A stretch of 64,000 nt of DNA, taken from the NCBI GenBank assembly GCA_910587335.1, contig CAJUMG010000008.1, positions 16,763 through 80,762 on the forward strand, in the 5' to 3' direction. Positions 1 to 7,721 of this stretch are shown one piece after another; position 1 is the first letter of the stretch; the number at the start of each line of letters is the position of its first letter. The position numbers were made by a program, and so were the translations under genes. Source of the DNA: an uncultured Oscillospiraceae bacterium. GTDB lineage: Bacteria > Bacillota > Clostridia > Oscillospirales > Ruminococcaceae. Below the pieces are notes generated by a model. The model was given only the letters and a program-made list of their open reading frames with translations, did not search any database and had not been told where the DNA came from.

Positions 1-2397
1 GCAGTCAAACACCCGCAGAACGGGAACTTCCTTTCCGTTAACCCAGGCGGTATACCCCTGGTCGTAGGGGAGGGACAGAAACAGATATTCCCCGTCCTCC
101 TCGGCAAAGGCGCTGCCCGAGACCCGGTCCTTCCCCACCTGCATCGGTGCGGTGCGCACAGAAGAGAGAGCTTGTTCCAACGCCGGGTGAGAGACGCTGA
201 AAACGCCAAAGGAGCGGACCGATACATTTTTGTGGACCGTCACGGCAATGTGGACCGGCTGATTGGAGGCGACGGTCAGCTGCAAAATACCGTTTAAGCT
301 CTGGGTGGGATACTCCTTCGCCAGCAATTCCCCATTTACATAGATCGAAAAGGCTTTGTAATATGGCTCGGACAGGTTGTTTTCCAAAGAGTCAAAGCAG
401 TCGAAATAATAGGTGCGGGCTTGGTCCGACGCGGGAAGCTGATATTCGATAAACGAATCGCCGGAGCCCTGGCGGGTGATTTGGTAAAAATCGCCGTCTC
501 GGGTGACGGAAAGGTTATGGGTAAAGGTTGGGGCGTGTTCCTGCACAATAGACCGTCCGTCGCCGGACAGCGTTTGCAGCAGCTGTTCGCCTGTTCTGGG
601 CCGGGCGATGAGCGAAAGATCCTGGCAGGACGAGAGGTCCGCGCCGGTGACAAGGCCCAAAGGCAACGAAAGATCGTTTGGGACAATACAATAAACATCG
701 TCGGCGTAAATGGGATTTTGTGGCGCTGTTCCCTGCCGGTAAATGGTGTATTTTTGGTTTAAAAGCGCGTCGCTGATCAAGGTTCCGCCCACCGAGCTGA
801 CCTCCATCCAATAGGAGGAATAGCCCAGCTTGCGGATTCCATGCATATAGTCCTCCCGGGTCAGGGAGGTGTAATGGTTCAGGGTATTGTAGCCCACCGC
901 CCCGGTCAGGTTGACATCGTAATTTTTCCGGTTGTTTTTCACGCGGAAAAAGCTGTCATCCTCGATGCGGTTTTCCAGCCGGGTCACGTTCACAAAGGAT
1001 TGTTCGCTTTTGCAAGCAAAAAAGCAGGAGCCGTAAAAAAGAGAGTCGGTCACAGTCAAAGCACACAGGCACAAAACCATCATCCGGCGGCTTAAAAGCT
1101 GGCGGCGGTACAGAATCAGGGCCAATCCGATGCAGGCGGCGGCCGGCAGGAAGAAAAGCAGAAAGGTCCGCAGAGATTGATCGTTTCCCCAAAGGGTGCG
1201 GGTATAAACCGAAAGGGTTTTAGCGGAATTTGTATAAAGGAACCAGGCGGTGAAAACAGTGGCGCCTGCCAGCAAAAGCACCACCGCCGTCCACAGGCGG
1301 GAGCCGCTGCGGTGTTTCCCCTTGGGAGGCTGCAAAAGCTGAGCCGCCAAGCAAAGGCCCAAAAACACCAGAATATATCCATACCGGCCGGGAAAAGCCT
1401 GGTAGCTGCCGGTATGCCAGATTTTGTTGATCGGTTCGATCACTGCCGGGATCATCATCAGGGAAAAAAGCATAAGAAGATACTGCTCATAGGCGCCATC
1501 CATCTCTTTATTGGCACAGCGGACGGCTTGGAACACAAAGGCCGGCAGAAGAATGGTATTGCAAAGAAGCAGCATGCCGATGGTGCTTAAAGGGGTGAAA
1601 AAACTGCCGCTGCCAAGGCTTTGAAATAGATTGCCGCCCCGGGCAGACTGCAAATATTCCATCAGCGCGGGCAGCCAGACGACGGCACTCAGAAGCGCCG
1701 CGCTAACAGTGCCGGCGGCTAACTGCACCGTCAGCTGACCGCGTTTGTTTGCCGGCGCAAAGAAAAGAACCCAAAGTCCCGCCGCCAAAATTAAAAATAG
1801 AACCAGCATATAGCCCAGGTAAAAATTTACGGTGATCATCGCCGTCAGGCACAAAGCGTATGGGACAAAGGACCCGGTCCTTTCCAAATGCAGCAGAGAC
1901 AACAAAAACAGCGGGAACAGATACATCATGTCCAGCCAGACCACATTTTGGTAAAACAGCATGGTATAGCCGCAAAAGCTGTACCCCACCGACAAAAGAA
2001 CCCCAAAAGCGGGACGAAGCTTGGGAAACGCCCGGTCAAAAAAGACCGAGGCGCACCCGGCGCAGAGCATCATTTTGAGAAGGACCAGAATGTTCGCAAA
2101 ACGAAACATCTGCCATTTTTCCACAAACGCCGCCAAAAAAGAAAAGGGACTGGAGATAAAAAACAGAAAAACGCCCCAGAAATTCATCCCGCCGGCGTTT
2201 TGCAGGTTGAGAAAAAGGCTTCCCTTCCCGGCGAGAATATCCTGAAATTCACATAATAGTGGGATGACCTGCTGGTTCATGTCGCACCAAGAAACGGTGC
2301 TTTCCCCAAAAGGGAACAGTCCCTTCATCCAGTATAAAAAAAGCAGCAGTCCGCCGGCAAAAGCGGCGGTGCCAACATGCTTCAGGACTTTTTTCAT
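1..2397 (-). CDS. YfhO family multi-spanning membrane protein, C-terminus cut by window edge
   Basis: The frame is open from an ATG at 2397 to the window edge (799 codons), so the C-terminus lies outside. The protein starts MKKVLKHVGTAAF and has many hydrophobic segments in its first half, then a soluble extracytoplasmic half. The early CDMNQQ and GYSFCGYTMLFYQN stretches and the late SLPYDQGYTAWVNG stretch are typical of YfhO proteins. B. subtilis YfhO is linked to glycosylation of lipoteichoic acid, probably handling a lipid-linked sugar at the outer face; the substrate here is unknown. A GAGAGG ribosome site precedes the start. A second, complete YfhO gene lies at 7722. Family call is firm, function inferred. 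Confidence 0.85.
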   Translation of the reverse strand, partial: MKKVLKHVGTAAFAGGLLLFLYWMKGLFPFGESTVSWCDMNQQVIPLLCEFQDILAGKGSLFLNLQNAGGMNFWGVFLFFISSPFSFLAAFVEKWQMFRFANILVLLKMMLCAGCASVFFDRAFPKLRPAFGVLLSVGYSFCGYTMLFYQNVVWLDMMYLFPLFLLSLLHLERTGSFVPYALCLTAMITVNFYLGYMLVLFLILAAGLWVLFFAPANKRGQLTVQLAAGTVSAALLSAVVWLPALMEYLQSARGGNLFQSLGSGSFFTPLSTIGMLLLCNTILLPAFVFQAVRCANKEMDGAYEQYLLMLFSLMMIPAVIEPINKIWHTGSYQAFPGRYGYILVFLGLCLAAQLLQPPKGKHRSGSRLWTAVVLLLAGATVFTAWFLYTNSAKTLSVYTRTLWGNDQSLRTFLLFFLPAAACIGLALILYRRQLLSRRMMVLCLCALTVTDSLFYGSCFFACKSEQSFVNVTRLENRIEDDSFFRVKNNRKNYDVNLTGAVGYNTLNHYTSLTREDYMHGIRKLGYSSYWMEVSSVGGTLISDALLNQKYTIYRQGTAPQNPIYADDVYCIVPNDLSLPLGLVTGADLSSCQDLSLIARPRTGEQLLQTLSGDGRSIVQEHAPTFTHNLSVTRDGDFYQITRQGSGDSFIEYQLPASDQARTYYFDCFDSLENNLSEPYYKAFSIYVNGELLAKEYPTQSLNGILQLTVASNQPVHIAVTVHKNVSVRSFGVFSVSHPALEQALSSVRTAPMQVGKDRVSGSAFAEEDGEYLFLSLPYDQGYTAWVNGKEVPVLRVFDC

Positions 2398-2623
2398 GCA
2401 AAGCCTCTCTCCAATCGCTCTTGATACCTTTATACTATATAAAAAAGAGGAAAATCCCAATGATGGTTCTATCTAGAAACAAAACCTCTCAATAGGACAA
2501 TTTGTTTCCAATCCTTTATAGTTTGTGGGGACAGACATAGATAAATTCACAAATCGGATAAATCTTTCCGCTGTGAAAAAATTTTGCTTTTTGGGCCGGG
2601 TCCTTTTTATTTTTTGGCAAAGC

Positions 2624-2632
2624 TGGTATAAT
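2624..2632 (+). promoter_or_regulatory. Extended -10 promoter for the 2863 gene
   Basis: TGGTATAAT is a perfect -10 with the TG extension; no good -35 is present 17 bp upstream. Transcription would start near 2639 and give a leader of about 220 nt containing both palindromes. Confidence 0.5.
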
Positions 2633-2658
2633 AGAAAAATGTTGTAGGCGCTTATATT

Positions 2659-2704
2659 AAAAACCAATTAAAATCAGATTTTCGAAATCTCTTAATTGGT
2701 TTTT
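2659..2704. repeat. Perfect nested palindrome
   Basis: Outer arms AAAAACCAATTAA (2659-2671) and TTAATTGGTTTTT (2692-2704) are exact reverse complements. Inside sits a second exact hairpin, AGATTT-tcg-AAATCT (2676-2690). It could act as RNA hairpin, cruciform or element end. Confidence 0.8.
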
Positions 2705-2805
2705 AGATGAGACGGGGCGATGCGCAGCAGCGCCAGCCTCGGCCCAAAGGAACAGGCCTCGGCAGACCTGACGGGAGTATGTCAGGCCAGCTACGCGCAG
2801 CGTGG

Positions 2806-2832
2806 GAATTGTCGATTTTGAATCGACAATTC
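2806..2832. repeat. Perfect 12-bp inverted repeat before the ribosome site
   Basis: GAATTGTCGATT and AATCGACAATTC are exact reverse complements around a 3-nt loop. The repeat ends about 18 nt upstream of the AAGGAGG ribosome site of the 2863 gene, so it could influence translation or mark the right end of an inserted element. Confidence 0.8.
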
Positions 2833-2862
2833 GTATTACTTAGGGAAAAGGAGGAAAACCCT

Positions 2863-3444
2863 ATGGATTTTAAGATCAGCATCATCGAGGGGCAGCCGAT
2901 TTGGGACGCGCTGCCGGTGGGCAAAATCATCCACTATCCGCTGGAAAAAAGAGATTACCGCCCCTTTGCGCAGGTGCGTATGTGTGTAAACCAAACCGAC
3001 CTGTTTTTGCGGATGTGGGCGTTTGAAGCCCGCCCATCCGCCCAAAGTGCATTGATTGCGCGGCTGAATTTCGACCCGGAAAACAGCGGGGCTTTTCTGG
3101 AAATCAAGGTGGACAGCGCCGGCGGCATGAGCTGCACGGTCCAGTCGGGCGAGGAGCAGACACCCCTTGCGCTGTACGGCATTCTTCCCCATCTGCACAG
3201 CTATCGGGGAGAGGATTTGGAGGGGGAATACTGGGGAGTCATGGTACAGCTGCCCCGCGCCGCGGTAGAGAAAATCTACGGGGCCGATCCCATCCAGCCA
3301 GGATATGAGATCAAGGGGAATTTGTATAAGCAGGACACCTCCCCAAACAGCCGGCATATGGGCAGTCTTTTCCCCGCCAATCCGGAACAGAAGGACCTGT
3401 TTGGACCCTCCAGCTTCGGTTCGCTTATCTTTGTCAATTATTGA
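2863..3444 (+). CDS. Carbohydrate-binding family 9-like protein
   Basis: This 193-residue protein starts MDFKISIIEG after an AAAGGAGGAAAA site; upstream in-frame codons lack a ribosome site. It has no signal peptide or membrane segment. The N-terminal WDALPVGKI, the central beta-rich RMWAFEARPSAQSALIARL and the C-terminal FGSLIFVNY resemble stand-alone CBM9-like (DOMON-like) proteins of Firmicutes, some of which bind sugars. No glycoside hydrolase is attached, and the ligand cannot be read. It lies 28 bp before the SagB-type gene and probably shares its transcript. Identification rests on general pattern, so confidence is moderate. Confidence 0.5.
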   Translation: MDFKISIIEGQPIWDALPVGKIIHYPLEKRDYRPFAQVRMCVNQTDLFLRMWAFEARPSAQSALIARLNFDPENSGAFLEIKVDSAGGMSCTVQSGEEQTPLALYGILPHLHSYRGEDLEGEYWGVMVQLPRAAVEKIYGADPIQPGYEIKGNLYKQDTSPNSRHMGSLFPANPEQKDLFGPSSFGSLIFVNY

Positions 3445-3472
3445 TGTCACCGATGGAAAGGAGGAAGAGAGA

Positions 3473-4306
3473 ATGAACCGCAAAAAACAGATTAAGATCA
3501 ACCGGGATTTCTGCAAAAGTCCCTTTGGGGAAAACCGGGAGCCTTCGGACCAACAAAAGCGACTGCCTCAGCCGCCTTTGTGCAAGCCGCCCTTGTCCCC
3601 TGAAAGGATTCCTCTGAGCCGGGATTTTGAGGCGGTGATCACCCAGCGGGATTTTTACACGATTTTGCGGCAGCGGACCAGCCAGCGCTTTTACAAAGAC
3701 GCGCCCATGCGCCTGGACCAGCTATCCTTTTTGCTGTGGGCCACACAAGGGGTCAAGTCCATTCGGGGAAACCACTACGCCACACTGCGGACCGTTCCGT
3801 CCGGCGGCGCCAGGCACCCTTTTGAGACCTATTTGGCAGTCAGGCTGGTGGAAGGGCTTGCCCCAGGCGTATACCACTATCTGCCGTTAGAGCATGCGCT
3901 GGAACCGGTGGGACCGCTGGAAAATCCAGAAGAGCAGATTGTGGCGGCCATGGATGGGCAGAAATGGACAGGAGGATGCGCCGTCGCCTTTTTCTACAGC
4001 TTTGTGCCTTACCGGGCCGAATGGCGGTACGATGTCTCTGCCCATCGGGTGGCGCTGTTAGACGCAGGACATGTGGTGCAAAACCTATACTTAGCCTGTG
4101 AGGCGATTGGGTGCGGAACCTGTGCGGTGGCGGCCATTGACCAAAAAGAGGCGGACAGTCTGTGCCGGCTGGACGGGGAAGAGGAATTTACGGTTTACGC
4201 CGCGCCGGTCGGCCTTTCGGACCCGGAAAAGAACGCGCAGGGAAACGGGCGGATGTATGCTCAAACGATTTTGGAGAGCAACGCCATAAAGCCATTGGAA
4301 AAATAA
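3473..4306 (+). CDS. SagB/ThcOx-type nitroreductase-fold dehydrogenase
   Basis: This 277-residue protein begins MNRKKQIKINRDF after GGAAAGGAGGAAGA. After a basic, Pro-rich N-terminal 60 residues comes an FMN-dependent nitroreductase fold: RQRTSQRFY, then TVPSGGARHPFETYL, LLDAGHVVQNLYLACEAIG and CGTCAVAA. These are hallmarks of SagB-type oxidases, which oxidise azolines to azoles in peptide natural-product pathways. No YcaO cyclodehydratase, precursor peptide or peptidase is visible nearby, so this is a stand-alone member whose substrate is unknown. A terminator follows at once. The family is fairly certain; a role in a peptide pathway is not supported by context. Confidence 0.8.
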   Translation: MNRKKQIKINRDFCKSPFGENREPSDQQKRLPQPPLCKPPLSPERIPLSRDFEAVITQRDFYTILRQRTSQRFYKDAPMRLDQLSFLLWATQGVKSIRGNHYATLRTVPSGGARHPFETYLAVRLVEGLAPGVYHYLPLEHALEPVGPLENPEEQIVAAMDGQKWTGGCAVAFFYSFVPYRAEWRYDVSAHRVALLDAGHVVQNLYLACEAIGCGTCAVAAIDQKEADSLCRLDGEEEFTVYAAPVGLSDPEKNAQGNGRMYAQTILESNAIKPLEK

Positions 4307-4317
4307 AAGATGCATGG

Positions 4318-4359
4318 AAAAAGAGCGGGGGGATTTTGGCATCCTCCGCTCTTTGTTTT
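4318..4359. terminator. Bidirectional terminator between convergent genes
   Basis: AAAGAGCGG (4320-4328) pairs with CCGCTCTTT (4346-4354), flanked by A-rich and T-rich tracts. It serves both the SagB-type gene and the converging PFK gene. Confidence 0.8.
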
Positions 4360-4361
4360 GT

Positions 4362-5597
4362 CTATTCCACAATGGATTTATTTAAAACAAAATGCTGGGG
4401 CATTCCGTTTTGGGTGGGATAAGGAACCTCCCCTTCGATTAACGGGAGCAGGTATTCGAACATCTCCTCGGTGATGTCGTTGCCCTGCTTATTGATCCAG
4501 GCTCGGGGGACCAGCTGTTCCCGGTTGGCGATTTCCGCTACCGGCTTACAGCCGATCCGGACCATATACGGCCGGTTGGAAACCCGTTCAAAAACCATCA
4601 TCACCCCGGTCTGGCCCTGTAAGGCAAAGCGGATGGCGTAGCTGCCGATCTTCCGCGCCTCCCGCACGTCGGTGGCGGAAAGCAGATGGGACGAGCAGCG
4701 CTGTAGCACGTTCAGCTCAATGGACCGGACCTTGCAGCCGACCTTATCCCGTACCAGCGCCTCCAGATATTTTCCCACGCCGGACAGGTACCGGTGGCCA
4801 AACGCGTCCACCACCCCGCTTTGAAAGCTCTCTGCGGCAAAGGTCCCGTCGGACAGACGCACCCCTTCGGACACGGCTACAATACAGTTGCGGGTCAAGG
4901 ACTGAATTTCCTTTACGTCCCGGATGAACTGGTCCGGATCAAAGGCCACCTCCGGCAGATAGATCAGGTGCGGCGCACGGGCCCCCACCGTCCGGGGAAG
5001 GGCGGCGGCGGCGGTCAGCCAACCGGCATTGCGGCCCATAATCTCTACAATGGTCACCGAGTCGGTATCGTACACATAGCAGTCACGGATGATTTCCAGC
5101 ATGGAGGTGGCGATGAATTTGGCCGAAGAGCCAAAGCCGGGCGAATGGTCGGAGCCGGGCAGATCGTTGTCAATGGTCTTGGGGATACCGATGATCCGCA
5201 CATCCCGGCCTGTGCGGGAAAAGTGCCGGGAGAGCTTGTCCACCGTATCCATTGAATCGTTACCGCCGATATAGAAAAAGTATCCGATATCATACCGGCG
5301 AAAAATTTCGTCTATTTTTTCATAGAGGGCCGGGTCTGCATCCTCTTCCGGCAGACGGAAACGGCAGGAACCCAGGGCCATTGCAGGGGTGCATTCCAAA
5401 ATGGAAAAATCCTCCTGCCGGGAAAATTGGGTGCGCAGATCGATAATGGTTCCGGCCAGCATCCCCTCGACGCCGTTGAGCGCCCCGTAGACCTGGTCGA
5501 TTTCGCCGCTGCGGATCGCCTCCTGAATCGCGCCGGAAAGCGACGCATTGATGGCGGCAGTCGGCCCGCCGGATTGCGCAATCAGCATATTGCTCAT
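4362..5597 (-). CDS. 6-phosphofructokinase, probably pyrophosphate-dependent
   Basis: This 411-residue glycolytic enzyme phosphorylates fructose 6-phosphate at C1. MSNMLIAQSGGPTAAINAS starts 7 nt after AGGAGGG. The phosphate-donor loop reads GGNDS (111-115) and the substrate loop reads PKTIDND (139-145). In the E. coli ATP enzyme the equivalent positions are Gly104 and Gly124; an Asp and a Lys there (D114, K140 here) mark PPi-using enzymes, which also share the VEIMGRNAGWL motif seen here. The length fits the long PPi-type clade. It is monocistronic with its own terminator. PPi use is inferred from these two residues and would make the step reversible. Confidence 0.85.
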   Translation of the reverse strand: MSNMLIAQSGGPTAAINASLSGAIQEAIRSGEIDQVYGALNGVEGMLAGTIIDLRTQFSRQEDFSILECTPAMALGSCRFRLPEEDADPALYEKIDEIFRRYDIGYFFYIGGNDSMDTVDKLSRHFSRTGRDVRIIGIPKTIDNDLPGSDHSPGFGSSAKFIATSMLEIIRDCYVYDTDSVTIVEIMGRNAGWLTAAAALPRTVGARAPHLIYLPEVAFDPDQFIRDVKEIQSLTRNCIVAVSEGVRLSDGTFAAESFQSGVVDAFGHRYLSGVGKYLEALVRDKVGCKVRSIELNVLQRCSSHLLSATDVREARKIGSYAIRFALQGQTGVMMVFERVSNRPYMVRIGCKPVAEIANREQLVPRAWINKQGNDITEEMFEYLLPLIEGEVPYPTQNGMPQHFVLNKSIVE

Positions 5598-5721
5598 GAA
5601 AAAAGCCCTCCTGGTTTTTAGCAGAAAACATTCTCTTACATTTTTGTAGTATACCATATTTCCCCAGGGAAAACAATCAAAAAGCCGCCGCTTTTGCTAT
5701 AAAAGGATAGGGCCCAAAGCC

Positions 5722-6519
5722 CTATTGCGCGCCAAGCAGCGGGGCCGGTGCGTGGGGGAGACGATTCCAAAGATCAATATCGTGGGAAAAGATCACCTGC
5801 GCGCCCAGCTCCTCTTCCATTCGGCGGACCCGGCAGATACTTTGCAAAAGCTGTTCCCGGTTATAGGGACTGCGGGGTGAAACGGCCGGCGGTCCATAGT
5901 TTTCCGCCGTATAAACCGCGTCAGAGGGGAAAAGAAGGGTTTTGGCCCCATCGGATACGGCCATCCCCAACAGCCCAGGGGTATGGCCGGGCAGGCAGAG
6001 CAGCCGGACGCCGGGAAACAGCTCTGTGTCTTGGGAAAGGGGGACCAGGTCGGCCGGAAGCTCTTCTATGTCCTGCCGGATATACCCGCCCCGGCGGGTC
6101 GGGTCCTCCTCCCCCACCAGGGACCGGGCCAGCGACAGGTCCTTTGCCGGGACAATACATCTGGCGTGTGGGAAAAGGGAGGTGTTTCCTCCGTGGTCCA
6201 GGTGCAGATGGGACAGAACCACCGTATCAATCTGGCCGGGGGATACGCCGCATAGCGCCAGCTGGCGGGACAATGTCTGCTGCGGCGAGTATGTCAGGGG
6301 GAAAGCCTTCTGCATATTGGGGGGCCAGCCCTCTTCCATGGCATCGGGGCGGCAGCCGGTGTCGTAAAGCAGAAAGCCTTTTGGGTGCCGGACCAGCACC
6401 CCCATCACCGGCAGATGTATTCGGCTTACATCCTCCGGCCGGCCGCGGCAGACGATGCTTTCCCGCTTGGCATACAGCGTTCCCAGGTCCAAAAGCCAGA
6501 CAGTCATTTTTTCCGACAT
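5722..6519 (-). CDS. Metallo-beta-lactamase fold hydrolase, AHL-lactonase-like
   Basis: This 265-residue cytoplasmic protein carries the HLHLDHGGN zinc motif, the LCLPGHTPGLLG second metal motif, a later FPSDAVYTAENYGPP segment and a C-terminal IFSHD. This order matches N-acyl homoserine lactonase-like (AttM/AiiA group) enzymes, which open lactone rings with two metal ions. Many homologues in Firmicutes have no proven AHL activity, so the substrate is open. The ATG follows GGAGGGATAAGC and lies 2 bp after the stop of the HD-domain gene, so the two are probably translationally coupled. Confidence 0.75.
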   Translation of the reverse strand: MSEKMTVWLLDLGTLYAKRESIVCRGRPEDVSRIHLPVMGVLVRHPKGFLLYDTGCRPDAMEEGWPPNMQKAFPLTYSPQQTLSRQLALCGVSPGQIDTVVLSHLHLDHGGNTSLFPHARCIVPAKDLSLARSLVGEEDPTRRGGYIRQDIEELPADLVPLSQDTELFPGVRLLCLPGHTPGLLGMAVSDGAKTLLFPSDAVYTAENYGPPAVSPRSPYNREQLLQSICRVRRMEEELGAQVIFSHDIDLWNRLPHAPAPLLGAQ

Positions 6520-6521
6520 GC

Positions 6522-7124
6522 TTATCCCTCCGTTTCCTTTGTCTCCAGCTCGTCCAGCGTCAGCGAAAAAGCAGGCAAAAACTCTTCTAAAAAGATCGAG
6601 ACCTCCGGCAGCCCCATCGCCAGCAGCGCCTTGCGGGTTGACTCTTTAGCCGGCAGAAATTCGCGGTTGCCCGCCTTTTCCTCCTCGATACATTTAATAA
6701 ACGCCGCCAGACGGTCCGCCGCCTTGACCAGCTTTCGGGCGGACTCGTCCAATCCGCCGCCGGACAGATAGGGGGCAAACGCCTCCCGAAGGTCCGGCGG
6801 CAAAAGGTTTGTCAGGCGCCGGCAGGCCGCCAGCTCCACCTCTTTGTAGGAGCCTTGCAGGGCGGGATTGTCGTATTTGACCGGCGTGGGCAGATCCCCG
6901 GTGAGGATTTCGGAGCAGTCATGATACAAAGCGTGCAGGACGATTTTTTCCAAAGGGTACTGCCGGCCTAGCCGCCGGTTGCCGATAACGGCCAGCGCAT
7001 GGGAGAGCATAGCTGTTTCCATGCTGTGCTCGCTCAGGTTTTCCCACCGGGTATTGCGCATAAGACCCCATCGGTTGATATATTTCATGCGAAAAAGCAT
7101 GGCAAAAAAGGAACTGCCTGTCAT
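6522..7124 (-). CDS. yfbR: HD-domain 5'-deoxynucleotidase, YfbR-like
   Basis: This 200-residue protein resembles E. coli YfbR closely: RWGLMRNTRWENLSEHSME, then ALYHDCSEILTGDLPTPVKY. The His of SEHS and the HD pair of YHD are the metal ligands. YfbR removes phosphate from deoxyribonucleoside 5'-monophosphates such as dAMP and dTMP. The start follows TTTTGGAGGGATATAA. It heads a two-gene unit with the lactonase-like hydrolase; no functional link between them is known. Confidence 0.85.
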   Translation of the reverse strand: MTGSSFFAMLFRMKYINRWGLMRNTRWENLSEHSMETAMLSHALAVIGNRRLGRQYPLEKIVLHALYHDCSEILTGDLPTPVKYDNPALQGSYKEVELAACRRLTNLLPPDLREAFAPYLSGGGLDESARKLVKAADRLAAFIKCIEEEKAGNREFLPAKESTRKALLAMGLPEVSIFLEEFLPAFSLTLDELETKETEG

Positions 7125-7203
7125 TTATATCCCTCCAAAACGATAAAAATAGGAAAAAAGCTGCATAAATCCATCCAAAATTTAGCACTATAAGAATAGA
7201 TTG

Positions 7204-7212
7204 TGGTATAAT
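7204..7212 (+). promoter_or_regulatory. Extended -10 box ahead of the tandem repeat
   Basis: TGGTATAAT has the TG extension and a perfect -10. Transcription would begin near 7219 and read both repeat units toward the YfhO gene. No clear -35 is seen. Confidence 0.45.
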
Positions 7213-7410
7213 AGCCACGGAGTGTCTATTATACCTTGATTTAAATGGCCGCCTTACAGGTATGGCCCATTCTACCATTCGCATTTCGTACTCATGGTAG
7301 AATAACCTCACGGCATATGCAAAAAATCAAAGATTTCCGATGCCTGAGAGAACATTCATGCGTGTGCTTGTGCACAAAAGGAAGGGTCCTTACGGCCCGG
7401 TCGCGCTGTA
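7211..7410 (+). repeat. Tandem structured repeat, unit 1
   Basis: The 200-bp unit contains a hairpin ATTCTACCAT/ATGGTAGAAT (7269-7278 with 7294-7303), a small AAATC-aaa-GATTT hairpin, a GTGTGC/GCACA hairpin near 7361-7376 and a GGG-CC/GG-CCC hairpin near 7384-7399. Unit 2 is nearly identical. It looks like a structured RNA or structured DNA element rather than coding sequence. Confidence 0.75.
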
Positions 7411-7607
7411 ATAACCACAGAATGGTTATTATACTTGATTTCAATGGCCACCTTACAGGTATGGCCCATTATACCATTCGCACTTCGTACTCATGGTATA
7501 ATAACCTCACGGCATATGCAAAAAATCAAAGATTTCCGATGCCTGGGAGAACATTCATGCGTGTGCTTGTGCACAAACGGAAGGGCCTTACGGCCCGTCG
7601 CGCTGTA
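7411..7607 (+). repeat. Tandem structured repeat, unit 2
   Basis: The 197-bp second copy differs from unit 1 by scattered substitutions and short indels. Its main hairpin reads ATTATACCAT/ATGGTATAAT (7468-7477 with 7493-7502): the C-G pair of unit 1 has become A-T, so base pairing is kept. A fragment of a third unit follows. Confidence 0.75.
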
Positions 7608-7721
7608 ATAGCCATTATACAGATTTTAGCAGCTCTTACCTGCTATGGTATCCGAAACCGGAAACGAATGCAAGAGCCGAAAGGTTTCTTTTTTTGAGAA
7701 AATATCAATGGAGTTGAAGCT

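Larger units (their letters stand above)
2398..2862. other. 465-bp spacer with two perfect palindromes
   Basis: This divergent spacer separates the leftward YfhO gene from the rightward CBM9-like gene. It holds an extended -10 box (TGGTATAAT, 2624-2632), an AT-rich palindrome (2659-2704), a GC-rich section with smaller hairpins such as CCTGAC/GTCAGG near 2766-2785, and a second palindrome (2806-2832) just before the ribosome site. No convincing protein is encoded. Confidence 0.6.
7125..7721. other. 597-bp spacer dominated by a tandem structured repeat
   Basis: The spacer between divergent genes contains an extended -10 (TGGTATAAT, 7204-7212), two copies of a 197-200 bp unit (7211-7410 and 7411-7607) and the start of a third (7608 to about 7620). 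An open frame runs across it, but the two units are read in different frames, so it is not a credible protein gene. Confidence 0.75.

Noticed and set aside
7211..7620. CRISPR array
   Set aside because: Only two long units plus a fragment, no short repeats with spacers and no cas genes.
7245..7697. A 150-codon plus-strand frame across the tandem repeat
   Set aside because: The two repeat units are read in different frames, there is no ribosome site, and conservation follows hairpins rather than codons.
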